A stretch of 64,000 nt of DNA from Nymphaea colorata (Eukaryota; Streptophyta; Magnoliopsida; Nymphaeales; Nymphaeaceae): the NCBI RefSeq assembly GCF_008831285.2, contig NC_045146.1:13407289-13471288 (forward strand), written 5' to 3'. The position numbers and the translations under genes were made by a program. This document shows positions 32,909-46,909 of this stretch, piece after piece (position 1 is the stretch's first letter; the number at the start of each line of letters is the position of its first letter). Below the pieces are notes generated by a model. It searched no databases. It was not told the origin of the DNA and worked only from the letters and a program-made list of their open reading frames with translations.

Positions 32909-35900
32909 TTATGAGAACATAACACCTAACTTTCTTGCAAAGTCATCCCCATCCTCATCATCCTCATATTCATCTTCTCCATCTGGATTTTCTTCGATTC
33001 CTGCATCTTCTGATTCTCTGTCCCTTTCTGGGTTCCCCACAACTTGGTCTTCAGAGTCCAACATCAAAGCGTCTTCTTCCTGGGCATTATAATCTGCTTC
33101 GGTAGGTGATTCATCATTTCTAAAAGGGTGGACTTCATCTGTCAACTCCAATTTATCTTGATCAGTTCCAGCACTTATGGGACTGTGGCTACTGCCAGCA
33201 GTAGCTTCTTTTTTCGGCTCTGCAGGCTCAGCCACTGGCGTCTGCAAATCTGCAATATCAGAGTTGCCATGTGTTTTCTCCATCTGGTTTTCTTCTTTTT
33301 TCAGGTCACTGCTGTGTCCAGAACTTGTTTCTCTCTTTTTCTTGAGTATTTCGCTAAGGGGTTTTGGGCCTTCAAATGAAAGTGAAGCATTTGAGTCTTG
33401 GATTATACACTTCCTCAGCTCCACACCCTTCTCTCCTTCACCGTGGACAACTTGACTCTTCAAAGCTTGTCTGCTTGCTGAAGCAACAACATTCCGTTCC
33501 TCTTGAGTCTCATAAACTTTTGCACTCTTCAGCTCTGCAAGGCTCTTTGGTCCAGCAAAATCCAGAGAATCTGCTTTTCTCTCCTCGCTTCTAATAGCTT
33601 GACCTCTAAAACTGCTCCCCTCAGTAGCAATATCCTCATTTGTCCTTCCTCTTACCTTCTCACGGATTCTTCCCAGATGCAAGCCTGCCCTGCTTGGAGA
33701 TGATCTTCCCCTCATTTTTCTTTGTTCCAATTCCATATCAGAATGTGGTTCAGAAGACGATTCTGGAGAGGGTCTTCCAGGAAATTTTATTCTGCCATGA
33801 AGACGCTTGCCCAAGGAGCTTTCAGTGCTAGAATGCTGCAAGTTTTCTTGACGAGAATGCCTACGATACCGATCCTCAACAAATTGATCATCTTTCCTAT
33901 ATAGATCTCCATGATGATTTGAACTGGTAATAGCTCTTGGTTCGTTAACCCGCCTTCGCTTTGAAAGCCGATGACGCAAATCCCGCCCCTCTCTCTGAAC
34001 AGGGCTTTCTTCTCTTGAGGACAGCCTTCGCTCTGACATGGATGGTCTTTCAAGAACCCTCTCCATGGGAGCCTGACTTTGCTCCCACCCAAATTGATCC
34101 TGCTTCCGCCCATATACATCATAAGGCCCTAATTCCCCATGCTCCTCATCAAACTCACCAAGAGTATCCGTACCAGATCCCATGCGATCAAACTCCCGCT
34201 GGGAATTCAAATGCCTGCCACCATGACCTGGAGCTCTTTCCATGTCGGAATCAAAATACTCTTCTTCCAGATCATCATCTACAAGAACATCAAAGCCAGG
34301 AGAAGATTCACCTAAGCATTCATCAACATCTTTACCATTTTGAAATCGTTCATCTTGTGACTGGGACTGGCGAAGTCGAGGCTTAACTGAAGTACTTCCA
34401 CTGGGTACCATTGTGGCAGCTTGTGTGGATCTAATTGGTTTGTCATCAACATTTGCAGGTGTCTTATTCTTTTGAACTACGTTTCCAACAGAAGGCAAAG
34501 CTCCTCTTTTTCCATCAGCTGTTATTATTGGAGCTACCTCAACAGCACGCAGTGCAAATGCTTGAGGAGGATTCCTTTGCAGCGAAGTTGGATTCTCAGT
34601 TCCATTCACTGTTTTCTTAGCAAATTGAGGATCTGAAACAGGAGCAGTTTTTGAAGTCTGAGGCAATGTGGAATCACCTGCAGGCTGTGAACCATGCATA
34701 AATGGGCACTTGTCACCCTTCAAACAAAGCCCTTTCTGGAAATAATAGCAAGGGACCTTTTGCTTGTTAGAAGTGTAAGAAGTAGGGTGATACGGAGCAG
34801 ATGTATAATGAGGGGCTTGTGCTGGCATTGCAGGTTGCAAAGAGGGCTGAGATGGGCCTGCAGAGGCATTTGTTGAAACTCCGCGAAATCCATCAAGTGG
34901 CTGGATGGATGGAAGAAGAGCCAAGAAATAAATATGAGATCTCATTTGTCCAGAACAAGTACACAAACAATAACAAAGAGGTGCATGAGAAACACCATAT
35001 ATAAGACAACCACAAATCAGAATCAGAGAAAAAGAAAAACAAAACGGTGTTCTCCTGTAGTTTAAAGATGTGATAACCAGAACCGCCGGAGGGCAGGTCG
35101 GGGGTAACAATCTCACTTTACCTGCCTAAACCATACATCTGTTAATGCATAACTAAACCAACTTGACAGAAGAAGGATAGATAAAAAATATCTTGACGTC
35201 ATCCAGAACAAAAGCTCTAGGTAAACTAATTCAGGCAAGAGGATGGCCATAAGCAAAGTGCCTCAGGTAAGCATCATATCTTAAATTTTCATATAGATGC
35301 ACTTGCACGAACATCCAAGAATATGCAATTATTTGTTAGCACTTAGCACCAATACAGCAGTAATTGCAGGGCATAGCATGCAAGATGAAAAAATTGGAAA
35401 CGATGAACACAAACATGACTGGATAGACAACTACAGGAATTCGCATGCCAGAAATTGGAAACGATGAACACAAACATGACTGGCCAGAAGATGGGAAGCT
35501 GAACTTACAGGATGTCTAAAGGAACATTTTGGATTCAAACAATTGCCGTTCAGCCAGAACCAGCAATCTCTTGGGTTAATTCTTGCACTTTCACTATGGC
35601 GATACTCACAATCAGCTCCCTGGAGAAAAACGAACAAAGAATATCCTTAGGGACCTTTCTAGTGAACAAGAAAGGCCAAACCCATGTCTTTAGGTCCAGC
35701 TATTATATGAAGAATAGAAGCACAAGAGAAATTTTTCATACAAGAGAACAGTAAATGGAAAATTAATGATGTAAATAATTGGAGACCATGAAAGCAGGAT
35801 AAATTGCTAAAACCAAATACCAAAAAACCCCAAAGAAAGTTTAGTGGCAGAGTGTCACAAGATAACTTGCTCTTATTGCTTGCAAAAGGACAAGAGATGC

Positions 35901-37658
35901 CTGAATGACTAATATATCACATTAAATCAAATACTTATAGACTTCTGCACCATAGCCATCACTAAGGGAGCTTATGTGCTTTTCAGTTTTTGACTCTGTG
36001 AGAACTGCAATTATCACATAAATCCAGGTTATTAAAGCAACTCAGACACATTTTGACAAAGTTATATCCAGCTTCGATTAAGTCTTAAGGACTATTTAAC
36101 CAACATCATTGAATTAGTATGCTGGGAAAAAAAAAAAAAAAGACACCAATGACCTCAACTTCTATTCCCAACAAGAATTTTCAGGATATGATTTACATTT
36201 AGAACAAACGCCTCTTAGCTTCTGCAAGAGCTTATCTCCAGTTAGCCAAACAATGATTAACAATGGTCATTCAAGATATACAGATACTATCCAGTTTTCC
36301 AATGCTAACAGCACTGAATACACAAGCACATCTCATACAAAAGCTCAATACTAAAAGGGTTCCTGTCTGGTTCATTTATTTTTAATCTATTAATGGCAAG
36401 AGCGGACAAGCAGGAGCTGGAAAAGTATGGTTTCCTGACCCTCCTCCCTAAGGCCCAAATAATCTGCACCAAGAGAGGGAGCCTTCAACTCTAAAATTGG
36501 CTGAGAGTTATAATAGCTTCCAAAAGAGAGCAAAGCAAGGAAAATCAGGTGAAAAGAACAATAAACTCATATCAAGGAATAAAAAGAAATCACTGCCATC
36601 ACTATAAAAGGTTGGACATCAGAAGACTCTCACCTGATAAAGTGCGCATAAATATAACAACCAATTAAACCACAAGAGCGCCTCCCCACGCTCCCCACCC
36701 CCCTAACCAAACCCCGCCCCTCCAAAAAAAAAAGAAAAAGGAGCTATGCTAATTCATTTGGCCAATACTTAGCAGGGAAATCGGTTCAAACTTCCAAAAG
36801 AAGGTTGCTCATATGGAGATTGCATCCGTATATGTGTGGAATCATCCTTACCAGCATAAGCTTGAAAACCATTTTATGCTGGTTTCAGAAATTTCTGTAG
36901 AATATCAATAGCTTCCTCCACATATCCGACACTTTACAAAAATGGTTCGAGAACATACATGATTAGCACTAAAGTAATTTGTCATTCCCTTGCCAGAAAG
37001 TATTCCTACTCTGAAGGCTAAACGTTACCACAACAGCATCTAAGTGACATATAAGAAAAACGTTTGTCGCTAAACCCTCCACTAAAAAAGGAATCGCGAA
37101 CTAGACAATAATACAGGCGATGCTTCGAAAACCTGAACTGTTGCTGACCATGACAAGGAAGGACAACATGGGTAAAAATAATCTTGTTACCGGCATAAGC
37201 AATGGACGCAAATTCAGCCCATCTTATGAGAAGGGATCTATTCGATTAGCAGTGCAGCTCAAGCTTATAACCAGACAACCAATAGAAGGAGCCAGACAAA
37301 AGGATAAGAAACAATCAGGATGTCCACAGGAATATGTAATGAGGAAGGCAACAGAGACAAAGATCTCCACCAAGGTCCATAAACAGTAAAACCAAAATCA
37401 GAAAGGCCTGCCCAATGAGCAAAATGGGACAGACTTCTGCACGAGTACAGAAAATAAGCAAAAGGGCATCCGTCAAACCAAAAGAAGATAGGAGAAAACA
37501 ACGAAAGTGAACGGAATTAATACCTTGATGCACGTTAGCGGAGATGCGAGGAAGTAGACGCAATCCGTGTTCCTCTTATTCGCCTCGTCCTCAGAGGTGG
37601 TTTGCGGGTTCGAGTCGCGGGAACCTCCATCCATGATCGGATAGGCCTCTCCCTCCAT
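32909..37658 (-). CDS. Three-finger CCCH zinc-finger protein (AtC3H17-like)
   Basis: Probable RNA-binding or transcription-linked nuclear protein of 745 residues. Exons on the minus strand: 37658-37524, 35619-35509 and 34900-32909, all phase 0. Finger 1 is C33-x9-C43-x5-C49-x3-H53, finger 2 is C64-x7-C72-x4-C77-x3-H81 and finger 3 is C133-x7-C141-x5-C147-x3-H151. Intron 1 (about 1.9 kb) cuts finger 1 between its second and third ligands. Intron 2 falls one residue after the last ligand of finger 2. The rest (about 160-745) is low-complexity, rich in Ser, Arg, Glu and Asp, and ends in an acidic stretch followed by DDFARKLGVMFS. The first ATG (37658) follows a long (GA)n tract in the leader as read on this strand. 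Family features match what I recall of Arabidopsis At2g02160. The molecular role is not settled by sequence. Confidence 0.9.
35391..35483. repeat. Short direct repeat in CCCH-gene intron 2
   Basis: A stretch of about 33 bases containing AAATTGGAAACGATGAACAC occurs at 35391 and again at 35452, period 61, almost unchanged. It lies immediately downstream of exon 2 on the minus strand. Confidence 0.8.
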
Positions 37659-37678
37659 CTCTCTCCCTCTCTTTCCTT

Positions 37679-37681
<3 letters not shown>

Positions 37682-37725
<44 letters not shown>
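37682..37725. repeat. (TC)n microsatellite in the CCCH-gene leader
   Basis: Twenty-two TC units on the plus strand, read as (GA)n in the 5'UTR of the minus-strand CCCH gene, 24 bases before its ATG. Confidence 0.95.
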
Positions 37726-37727
<2 letters not shown>

Positions 37728-39769
37728 AGAAGGGGAAAGAAGACAAACTCACGTGAACAGGAGGAACTTGGGTAGGGAAGGGGAGAGGTGGAGATGGGGA
37801 TGCTAGGGCAAAGAGGTTATCTGATATGGATCGGCTTCCATCTGGAGCAGATCGGACGGCGGAAGCGAGGTGGGGAAGAGGCTCGCAAATCCTGGGAAGA
37901 TGGGGAAGACGAGGAATGAGGATAGAAGAGTGGGGAAGTAGCTCTTGGACGGTTCGACCTAAAGGGCTTGCTGGTTATATATATATATATATATATATAT
38001 ATAAGAGAGAGAGAGAGAGAGATGCCATTCAAATTTCAATCGTGCGTGTGCTCTGCTTCTTGGCCCTCAAGCATTCAAACTATTTGAACTTCAACGTTCT
38101 AAAAAACTAAATGCAAAAATCAAATTGCACAAAATTTCTAACAGCCTTACGCCTTTTCTAGTTTATAATATCTAATTTAGACGTCATCTTTTTATAAATC
38201 TTGTATTTATAAAAAACTTGAAACGTTAAAAGGCAAGCTTGGGGAAGGACAGATATATACATCCACACTAAACGCGTTTCATCGTCTTATAAACCATTTT
38301 AATTTATTTATTGTAATGTGATTTTAAGTGCACCTCTTGAAATTTCACATACTGAAGAGCCATCTAAAATATATCTGTATTTATTATTAATTATATACAT
38401 TTAATTGTTTGAAAATTACCCAGGTCTTTAATAATGTTTTTTTTTTAGACAAAAAGGTGGAACCTAAAAAAAAGGATGTTAAAGGAGGTATTGGCTAACA
38501 GAACGCTACATTCCGTGAAACAAAGTATTAAATGAACGTATCCCATTTATATCCATGATACATGTTAATACAAGAAAGTAGATCCTACTTTTACAATTAA
38601 GTGAAGCATGTTCTTCAAGTTCCTAGCATTTAATGTAGAGAAATAAATGCCTTAACAATATCACGTGGTTATATCTTATGACATAACAGGAGAGGGTATG
38701 GAATGCTCCCTCCCCACTATAAACTAGTGCTCAAGGGGGCCCTGTTAGATCATAACAAGGAAATCGCCGTCTAAAAATAGAGCAATGAACTGAAATAAAC
38801 AAAATTTTATCACGTTCCCCAAAAAGCCAACATTTAACTATAATATATAAATACTACACATCCGTATATGTAAGACATTTGTTGTCAAATATTTTCGAAT
38901 CACATGAATTTGGTACCGATATAAAAACAATTTGCAATTGGAACAAATCTATGTTCGTAATTGCTCCTCATCAAATAGTAAGCTTGTTTTGGTTGGACAC
39001 TATGCCTACTGAATCAGACGTAAATGCATGACTAGACCTCCTTATACAATTTGAGCTAGTTTAGATAGACGATCTGTTGGCCTCCTTAAACTCAGGAAAT
39101 GCTTCCAGATCTATATCCAGCAATGTCACGGATCTCAGGTCACACAACGCATAATTGGATCTGATTTCATTACTAAACCCAAATAGCAAAGCCCAACTTC
39201 CTAAGGAAACCAATCGTTCGAGTTACTTTCGTCGATCAGCAGAGAACAATATTAACTATATAAGGAGCGACAGTATGCTTTGCCACTGGAAAACGGGTTT
39301 TAGCTCCAAACAGGGTTGGAGGGAGGTGTGGGCAACTGCCCATATGGAACCCAATCATTTTCTTAACTTTTTATTGACATTTCTGAATAATTTTTTTCAT
39401 GATGCCCCTTAAAATTAAAATTTTTTATATTTAGTGCCCCTTAGCTAGAATTTTTAGCTCCAAACCCCAGGATTAGCCTATCCTTTGGTTCCGTTAGTTC
39501 AACTTAGCCTACCATTCTAAAGGATGTAGAAAATTCCCTTATCAGATACGTGTGAATGTGTGCGACCATGCACCATAACTTCGAGCTTTCTTGTCTCTCG
39601 GACGGCTGAAGTACGTCCAAAGGCCTGTGCCTGCATGTCATCATCGCTTGGGAAAGAGGAGGAGATGAAGAAGCAACCGAGTAGGCATCGAGAGATGAAG
39701 GGAAAAGATGCTACATTTCTAGAATTACACCTACGACATTCGGCGGTTACATGATACTGGACAGAAGCC
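37726..39769. other. Spacer between the CCCH gene and the remorin gene
   Basis: Holds the CCCH-gene promoter and the remorin 3'UTR. A compound (TA)n/(GA)n tract lies at 37976-38022. The remainder, 38.1-39.5 kb, is AT-rich and I see no gene in it. Confidence 0.55.
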
Positions 39770-42700
39770 TCAACAGCACCAGCCAGAGCAGGAAAAAGAC
39801 GACGGTATCCTACCAGTCCTCCGGATATATTCAGCCTTCTGTGCAGATTTCGCAGCCTGGTGATTTCTTTTGGCCTCAGCGGCTGCAAGCTTTTCTTCCG
39901 CTTTCTGCCTAGTCGCAGCTAGCTTGTTCATTAGCTTCTCATGTGCACGGCCTCGCATCCTTTCAATCTCCACCTGTAACGCGAAGAGCCAGAGAACGGC
40001 GTCAGATTTAGAGGAAGCAAATGCAGCTTGTAGATTACAGGACATATAGTCATAAAATACAGGAAAATAAAGTTAAAGTGTGGTAGACACAAATTAGGGA
40101 TGTCAAACGCTTCATACGTAGGTAAACCTGAGAACCCATGAAGAACCAAGAAATGCCATTGTACTTGCAGGCATTCCAGTGTTGACAGCAACGCTTTGCC
40201 CGAAGAAAACATAGCCTAGAATGATTACGTCTCATTACATCTGATCCAGAAATAGATCAGCAAAGAGTTACTACCCATCCACAATCTCAATTTGCCGAGA
40301 ACACAGACTAGGCGTTAAATCATGGGGGACTAAGAAGAGGATTATTTATGATTAAAGCAAGACGGATCACTATCTTCTTTGTATTAGATAGTGATCCCCT
40401 CCAAATCCTTCGATAGCAATTCTATACTATCCCTTTTGTTTGCCAACTGCAGCGCACAGCTATTAACCGGTGGCAAATTAGTAATCATATCAGGAAAAGA
40501 AAAACTAGAGGGTGGAAACAGTAATAAGGCCAGACTTGCATTGGCCGTAGGCTGGGTGTCAATTATAGTATAATATGAAATATAATAGCATAATTGCTGA
40601 TCACAAGTTTTGAACAATGATTTTTGTATAGCACATTCTCAAGCGAGACACGTGACAGTTTGCACTTCTGCATGATTCACTACAGTCAGGAAAGATGCTA
40701 CATTTTGTAATCCAGATCACGACAAAATCCAAGAAACACAAAAAGTTGCAATTCGCAAATAAATAAAAGCGCGAGCACTCAGGGCGCCAGTGCCATATAA
40801 ATTCAACAAAGTTCCTCGGTCATGCATGAAACGCGAGGGATACTGAAGATAAGGAGGAAAGGAGGAAACTCGGAAAACTTAAAGGCTAATAAAAATCAAT
40901 AAATTTCTTAGAGTTCATTAGCCCAAGACAAGCAATAAACAACAAACATAGAAAAGGAAACTATAGCTAATGAAAATAGGCAAACTGTGAATCAATGCGT
41001 GCAGTTAACAAACTGGTTGTAATTTCTTGACATAAATAGAGATAGAGAACTGAGGTACTTTAAAGTTTAAAGTGAACAATTTGTTATTTCATGGAGCTTG
41101 ACCTGCAAATGCAGATAGAGTAATGCTCATCCAGGGGTTGGTGAGATCCTTATATAGTAACTCATTGCATGAGAGAGATAAAGACTTTGCATGTGAATTG
41201 CATGATAAGAGTTAAACTCAATGCATGAGAGAATCAAAGTTTGGCACGCAAACACTATGATGAGAGCTAGAGCAACATATGTTAACAAGGAAGTCACAGA
41301 AAAAGTCATTACTATGGCAGGATGTACAGGACGCATTCAGACAAAGTGAAATATTCTTGGCATAAAGGATTAATGTGAAAACCAAATTTATGCAGTTGGA
41401 TGAACTGGGTGGAAAGTTCGTCCTGGCAAGAACCATGATATAGAATTACCATTATGCTGACCTTTTCAAACTAGACAAATTTAGCACTTTTGAAGTCTAA
41501 CCAGTTCATGCACATCATGCAGATAGGGCTTATTCACTAATTGTTAAATTGGACAAATCATAATTGGCTATAAAAAGGGTTTTTCAAATAATGAGGCTTT
41601 GTGGAAAATCTAAATCATCTGAATAATCGAGTACATTGGGCATATTGAATTACAACAACATCCAAGAACAGCAGCATACAATAAATAAAAATGACAAACA
41701 AGTGTTCTGATGAGGTGAAGGGAGGACGGACATCTTCAAGCAAATTCAAGAAATAAACACATGCTAAAACAGGGGATTTACTTTAGATGAGAGGGTCAAA
41801 ACAAATACCTCTGTTCTTCTCATTTCTGCTTCTGCCTTTGCTTTTTGGTGGTTTTCCCATGCTTGTATCCTAATCTCTTCACGCTTATACCTGAATCGAG
41901 TGAATGGAATTTTCAGTAAATCAGATAAAGTAAGCGTCCCTAGGTGATACAGCTTGTGCCCATTATTCATTAACACTATGGAATTAACAAGAATCACAAT
42001 ACCAAGAAAAAAACAAGCATATGCCAAACAGACAAGTTTCTCGCTTCAGTTGAAACTAGCATAAAATTATAGACCAGTTACGAACTTCTCTTAAGCTGAG
42101 AAAAAGAACACTGCTGTGACCAACCCAGTCCTCGCCCTTCCATTTTCCTTCACCAAGTAGAAATAAACAATAGGAGCCACGAGGAATGTAGATGTGAAAA
42201 AAGAAAAAAGAAAAAAAAATCTCCCATATTTTTTCCTGTTATTCAAGAAGGCAGAATGAAGTTGAAGCTTTCCTATAAACCTTCTTCCTAAGGTTCCAAG
42301 CATAGCTACATTCATCTGTCCGCATGAGTACATATATTATGTTCTGATAATTTGCAGCATAAAAAAGTTGTTTAGTCGTAATTTGTGTGACAACTGGCCA
42401 TATTTTTCTTTGGCGTTTATATTCATCCATTCAAACTAATTCATATCAAAGTGAATTTCAAGTTTCATATCTATAGTTCAGTATCTGCAGTTGTTCAAGC
42501 ACACTTCCTTTCGAAATCTGTGAGAGAGTAAACATTTTCTTCTATCCACGTAACGGCATAATAACTAGTGATTAAGCATTATTCCTTTACCCCAGTACGG
42601 GCAAAATAATTAGTCAAACTGATGAGCTAACGGCATAATAAACCACAGCAATAAATCTTGTTCTTCGAATTTACTTGGCAAGAGAGAATCTTGGAAATAA

Positions 42701-43569
42701 AATTTATATATCACCTGTCGAATAATCTTCATTGAATTGCACAATTTCAAGTAAAAAATTTCATATCTAGAAATAGAGAAAAAGTACAAAATCAAATTCA
42801 CTGAATTTCAAATATAAAGCACCAATATGACGGCCACAAAGTCGTGCAATGCAATATGCAATAAATTGCTATGGGCATATGCAATTGCTTGATCAATTTT
42901 TCTTTTGCATAACAAACGTGCAATGCAATAACCAAACAACTGCATGGTTCCAAAAGGTTGAATAAAAATAACCTGGCCATAAATTTAGCTTTCTCTGCTT
43001 CTTCCCATGCGGCAGCACGTGTCTGAATAACATTTTTAGGTGTCTGCTCAATGTGAGTGGTCTTAAGAGAGGTAGATGCATCTTTCTCCTCTTCTTCCTT
43101 GCTAGCCCATGCAGCAATGTTCATCTTACCAAGTTGTGCACCAAGAGCTGCTATCTCCTTCCTGGTTTTCATTTGCAATTCTTTCTCAGAAAGTTCTTTC
43201 TTTGGCAGTTCAATCTGCTGGCCTGAAACACTACTAGCCGCTTTTGAGAGAGATGAAGCAGGTGCAACACGTCCAGGAGTCGAAGACCTAGATGAAACAG
43301 GACTTCTAGTCGGTGTTGTTGCTCTGACCGGTGTTCCAGTCCTTGAAGGTTCTTGACTAGCAATAGGAGTCATCTCGGTGCCCATGTCCCTCATGGAGAT
43401 AGACCTTACTGTTGATGGTGGAGGAATCAAAGTTGTAGAGCCATTGATGGAAGCAGTTGAGTCATGTCTGCTAAAATTTACTACAAAATCAAACCGATGC
43501 TCAGTATTTTTATACAAGAAAAGAACATGAAAAAGTACCCTAGATATTTCAAGGACAATGTACAGATAC

Positions 43570-43615
<46 letters not shown>

Positions 43616-46341
43616 CAGGGCTGTCCAAATGTCGGAAGAACAAACTAATTCAATTACAAAAGGAATGCATGCTTACTTGTTGAATCTGAGACAGGAACCT
43701 CCGCAAGAACTGAAGGCTTAGAATATGAATCTCCAAACTCATCTGCACATGGATAAGACTCGATTCCCCAATTCCCCGTCTTCTGAAGAGGACAGGACAC
43801 GGCAGGACTAAAACAGAACTTAGGAATGTTCGTATCCTTCTTGGCATGACTCAAGTCAATCCGTTTAGTATCCACCTCCTCAGCCACAAAAGCTCTTCGC
43901 TCAGCAACTTCAGTAACAACTTTTGTTGGTATACTGGATTGTCGACTTCCATGAGTAAATGCTGATTTCTTTGGCACCAAAGGAACAACCTGTGGCTGAC
44001 AATTTCCAGTTTTATATTTATTCCTGATCTGATTATCACCAGGCGCAGCAGTTGGGATCCACTTCCCCGCATCATCCCATTTAGACGGCGCAGGCTTCGA
44101 AAATGGTGGTAAGATAACCCTATGCTGACTCGACCTCTGAAAGTCGAAACCTGACATACTGCCATTTTCCTGCCCACTGTCATGCTCAGGATAATAACCT
44201 TCTTCCTGAGATCTATTCTGATTTAAACCATTCAAATTTCTTCCGTTGTCTTCATCCTTCCGGGGTGAAGGATTATGAACCATGAGACTAGAATCGGGAC
44301 ATGTCACATCATTTGATGTTACCGTGGAAGTTTCAGGATCTATAACACCCACGTCTTTGCAGGAACTGTCATGCGCTGTTTATTCAAAAGTCAAAATTAG
44401 TATTCAACATAGTAAATCGATCAAAGTGCAGCTAGATGCATTCTTTCCCACTTGAGCAAACAATCAACAGATTGAAAGGAAGAATTGTAAAGCTTATCCT
44501 TTACCATGTATATTTGAAAGCTCAAAACAAGCATGACACAAAAAAAGGCACCATAAGTAACCTAAAAATGCCATTCCCCACTCAAAGAAAAACAATCGCT
44601 TCCGAGAAAAAGTTAACATAGGGATGACATGCAATATAAGTACATAACGCTTCATCTTCCATGTATGAAAATAAGGAAATGAAGAACGAATATGGCAAGG
44701 GCCATGAAACCGCAGAAAACAAAGTTTCTAAAAATTTCACCATTTTCTTGTCAGAAATAATCTTAAGGGTACAATGTACAAGTGACAACCTTGGTCATCC
44801 AACTCGCTTTTCTCATTACTGAATGACGAACACACGGTTTCTGTTTCTTCCCCTTCTTTCTTCTTTTTCTGAATGCGCAATAGTTTAAGCCTCAGCTTGT
44901 TAGGAGAGACACTTCCCTGCCAACGTTCCCAAGAAAACAAAACGTCAAAACTTCTTCAATTTATGTGGCCACTGGATAAGAAAAGCACCTAGATAGAAGG
45001 TCTCTTTCAATTTAGCCTTGAACCTTCCACCATCAATTGCAATTTGCAACAAACAGCACAAGATAAATAAGGCGTGACCTTGAACCGGCTAATACGTGAG
45101 TTGGAAAATAACACATTACAAAAAAAAAAAAAGAGCAGTCAATCCAAGTGGAACGAGCCAAAGATGAGCATCGTGAATCCGGGAAAAAGTAAACGTCAAT
45201 TGAATAAGGACGATGATATAATAAGAAAATACAAAGTCTTTACTTTCTTCCGCCGAAAAAGGGGCTAAAAGTAAAGCAATACACGCATATTTTCTGGATT
45301 CCCAGTCACTTCCCAAGTAAATTTTGTTATCTTTTCCTTTTTCTCTCCAAAAAGAATTAATAAATCAATTCAACATTACCTTCGTTCTTTAGACCGAGTA
45401 ACAAGTATCGATGACCTTCCATGTGAGCAGCGAGGATTGTCAACGAAAACCGGAAAATAACTCAAGAGAGTAACAAATTTCCAAGTCGTTTCATTAACAA
45501 CTAAGATTAATTTGTTCTTAGGAGTTCGAACTCCTCAGTTTCAAACACCTTAGAATTTTTTACAAGTCGTCGTTTTTCGTTTAAATAATGTAAGACTATC
45601 AGGCTTCAATTTCAAAATGAAGCAAGTACGATAGAACGAGCTGCTGCTGCCTCTATAACAACAACGACGACAATGACAAGTGGGCTATTGTACTACTTCT
45701 AAAGCATTACTCTATTTCCACCGCTATTACTGCTAGAACAGCTACTTCAACGAAGGCTACGATGATTAGTGATGAGTCATCCCGCTCCTACTGCTAAAAA
45801 CAAGATATAAGGTAGCTGAATCTCAGAAAACCGATTTTTTAAGAAAAATTCAAACAAGTTCCCATTTTTCGATCTAAGAAGCACCTCAACTTCGACCTTT
45901 CCCCACCACAACACCAAAAAGAAATGAGGCGAGTAAGAATCTCTCAGCAATGCACCGTATGACAACCCTAGAATGATAGATCCCGCCCCGATTCCGGCAG
46001 AAATAAACTCTCAGCAGCCTTTCCCATCTCTAAAGAACATATTCACCTTGGGCCGACGGACCGCATTCCCGATCTCCATCTCCGCAGGCGATCAGAAGTG
46101 CTCGGAAGAACCACTAAAACGAGGCACGAGTCATCGACACGACTCCCCCGGTATTAGCAGAGACGCCGACGGCACAGAAGCCAGATTTGGACGGATCAAG
46201 CGCTCGGGCAGCAAAAAGCAAGCAAACGATCCAAACCTCGAGCGGATCGAGGCGAGATGAAATCATGAAATGAAAGGTATGAGAAAGAGAGAGAGAAAAA
46301 GTGTTTCGTACCTCGATCTTCTCCATTCTTTCGTATTCCAT
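39770..46341 (-). CDS. Remorin, long group-6-like member, six exons
   Basis: Remorins are plant-specific plasma-membrane proteins that organise nanodomains. Minus-strand exons: 46341-46312, 44916-44790, 44375-43677, 43480-42973, 41890-41809 and 39973-39770; total 549 residues. Exon 1 encodes only MEYERMEKIE, and exon 2 begins GSVSPNKLRLKL, the start pattern of the long remorin subgroup. Residues about 55-435 are a Ser/Pro/Thr-rich disordered region with many TP/SP sites (EPSRTGTPVRATTPTRSP) and the MRDMGTEMTPIAS motif. The Remorin_C coiled coil runs from about 435 (AAAWEEAEKAKFMARYKREE) to about 540. The tail GRIPSSFSCSGWCC has three cysteines, as in the RemCA anchor where acylation is expected. 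For exon 4 only the acceptor TTTTGTAG ending at 43481 keeps the frame; two AGs downstream would lead to a stop. Exons 1 and 2 are too short to show as open frames. Confidence 0.93.
43572..43611. repeat. (AT)n microsatellite, 20 repeats
   Basis: Pure AT repeats filling much of the short remorin intron 43481-43676. Length variation would change the size of this 196-base intron. Confidence 0.95.
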
Positions 46342-46610
46342 AGCGGTAGCGTATACAAGAAGCTAAGCTACAGAACGAGAACTAAGCTACAGAGAAGGGC
46401 GAGACGAAAAGGTGGGAGAGCGGAGCAGTAGCGCTCCTGCTCACCAGTCATCACCGTGACTCACTTCCTCCACCAACACTACACCGCCACTGCTGCAACA
46501 GTGCAACTGTTACAGTACTGCTGCTCACAGTCAGCTCTCTCTCTCTCTCCCCGCACCTGAAACGCGAAACTGAAGCTAAACAAAAACGGAGGTCACATCT
46601 CCACGTTGCA

Positions 46611-46620
46611 TTTTATATCA
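46611..46620 (-). promoter_or_regulatory. Candidate TATA box of the remorin gene
   Basis: TGATATAAAA on the minus strand, about 270 bases before the ATG. The intervening leader is GA-rich as read on that strand. It is the only TATA-like match I noticed in the first 300 bases; the start site is unverified. Confidence 0.35.
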
Positions 46621-46909
46621 TACCCGCTACCCTAACTGCCCTCCCTGTTTCCCAAATTTACTGAAGCATTTATTTTGGATTTTTTATTTTCACTTCTAGA
46701 TTTGACAGATTGTATCCGAAATAATCTCACAATTAAATCGTCCTGTCCTAACACACAAGTACTTGCCGGATATTCCTGAATATAGGACATATAATTCTCG
46801 AGAAATTTAAAAATATATAATTAATAAAGATGAATATTTTTTTTTTCAGGGTTCAATCGTGTATAAATTTTGAGGAGAAATGGGGGGGGTGGTGGCAAGG
46901 GACGTAATT

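Noticed and set aside
33961-34386. Plus-strand frames opposite the CCCH gene exon 3
   Set aside because: Shadows of the low-complexity minus-strand coding sequence.
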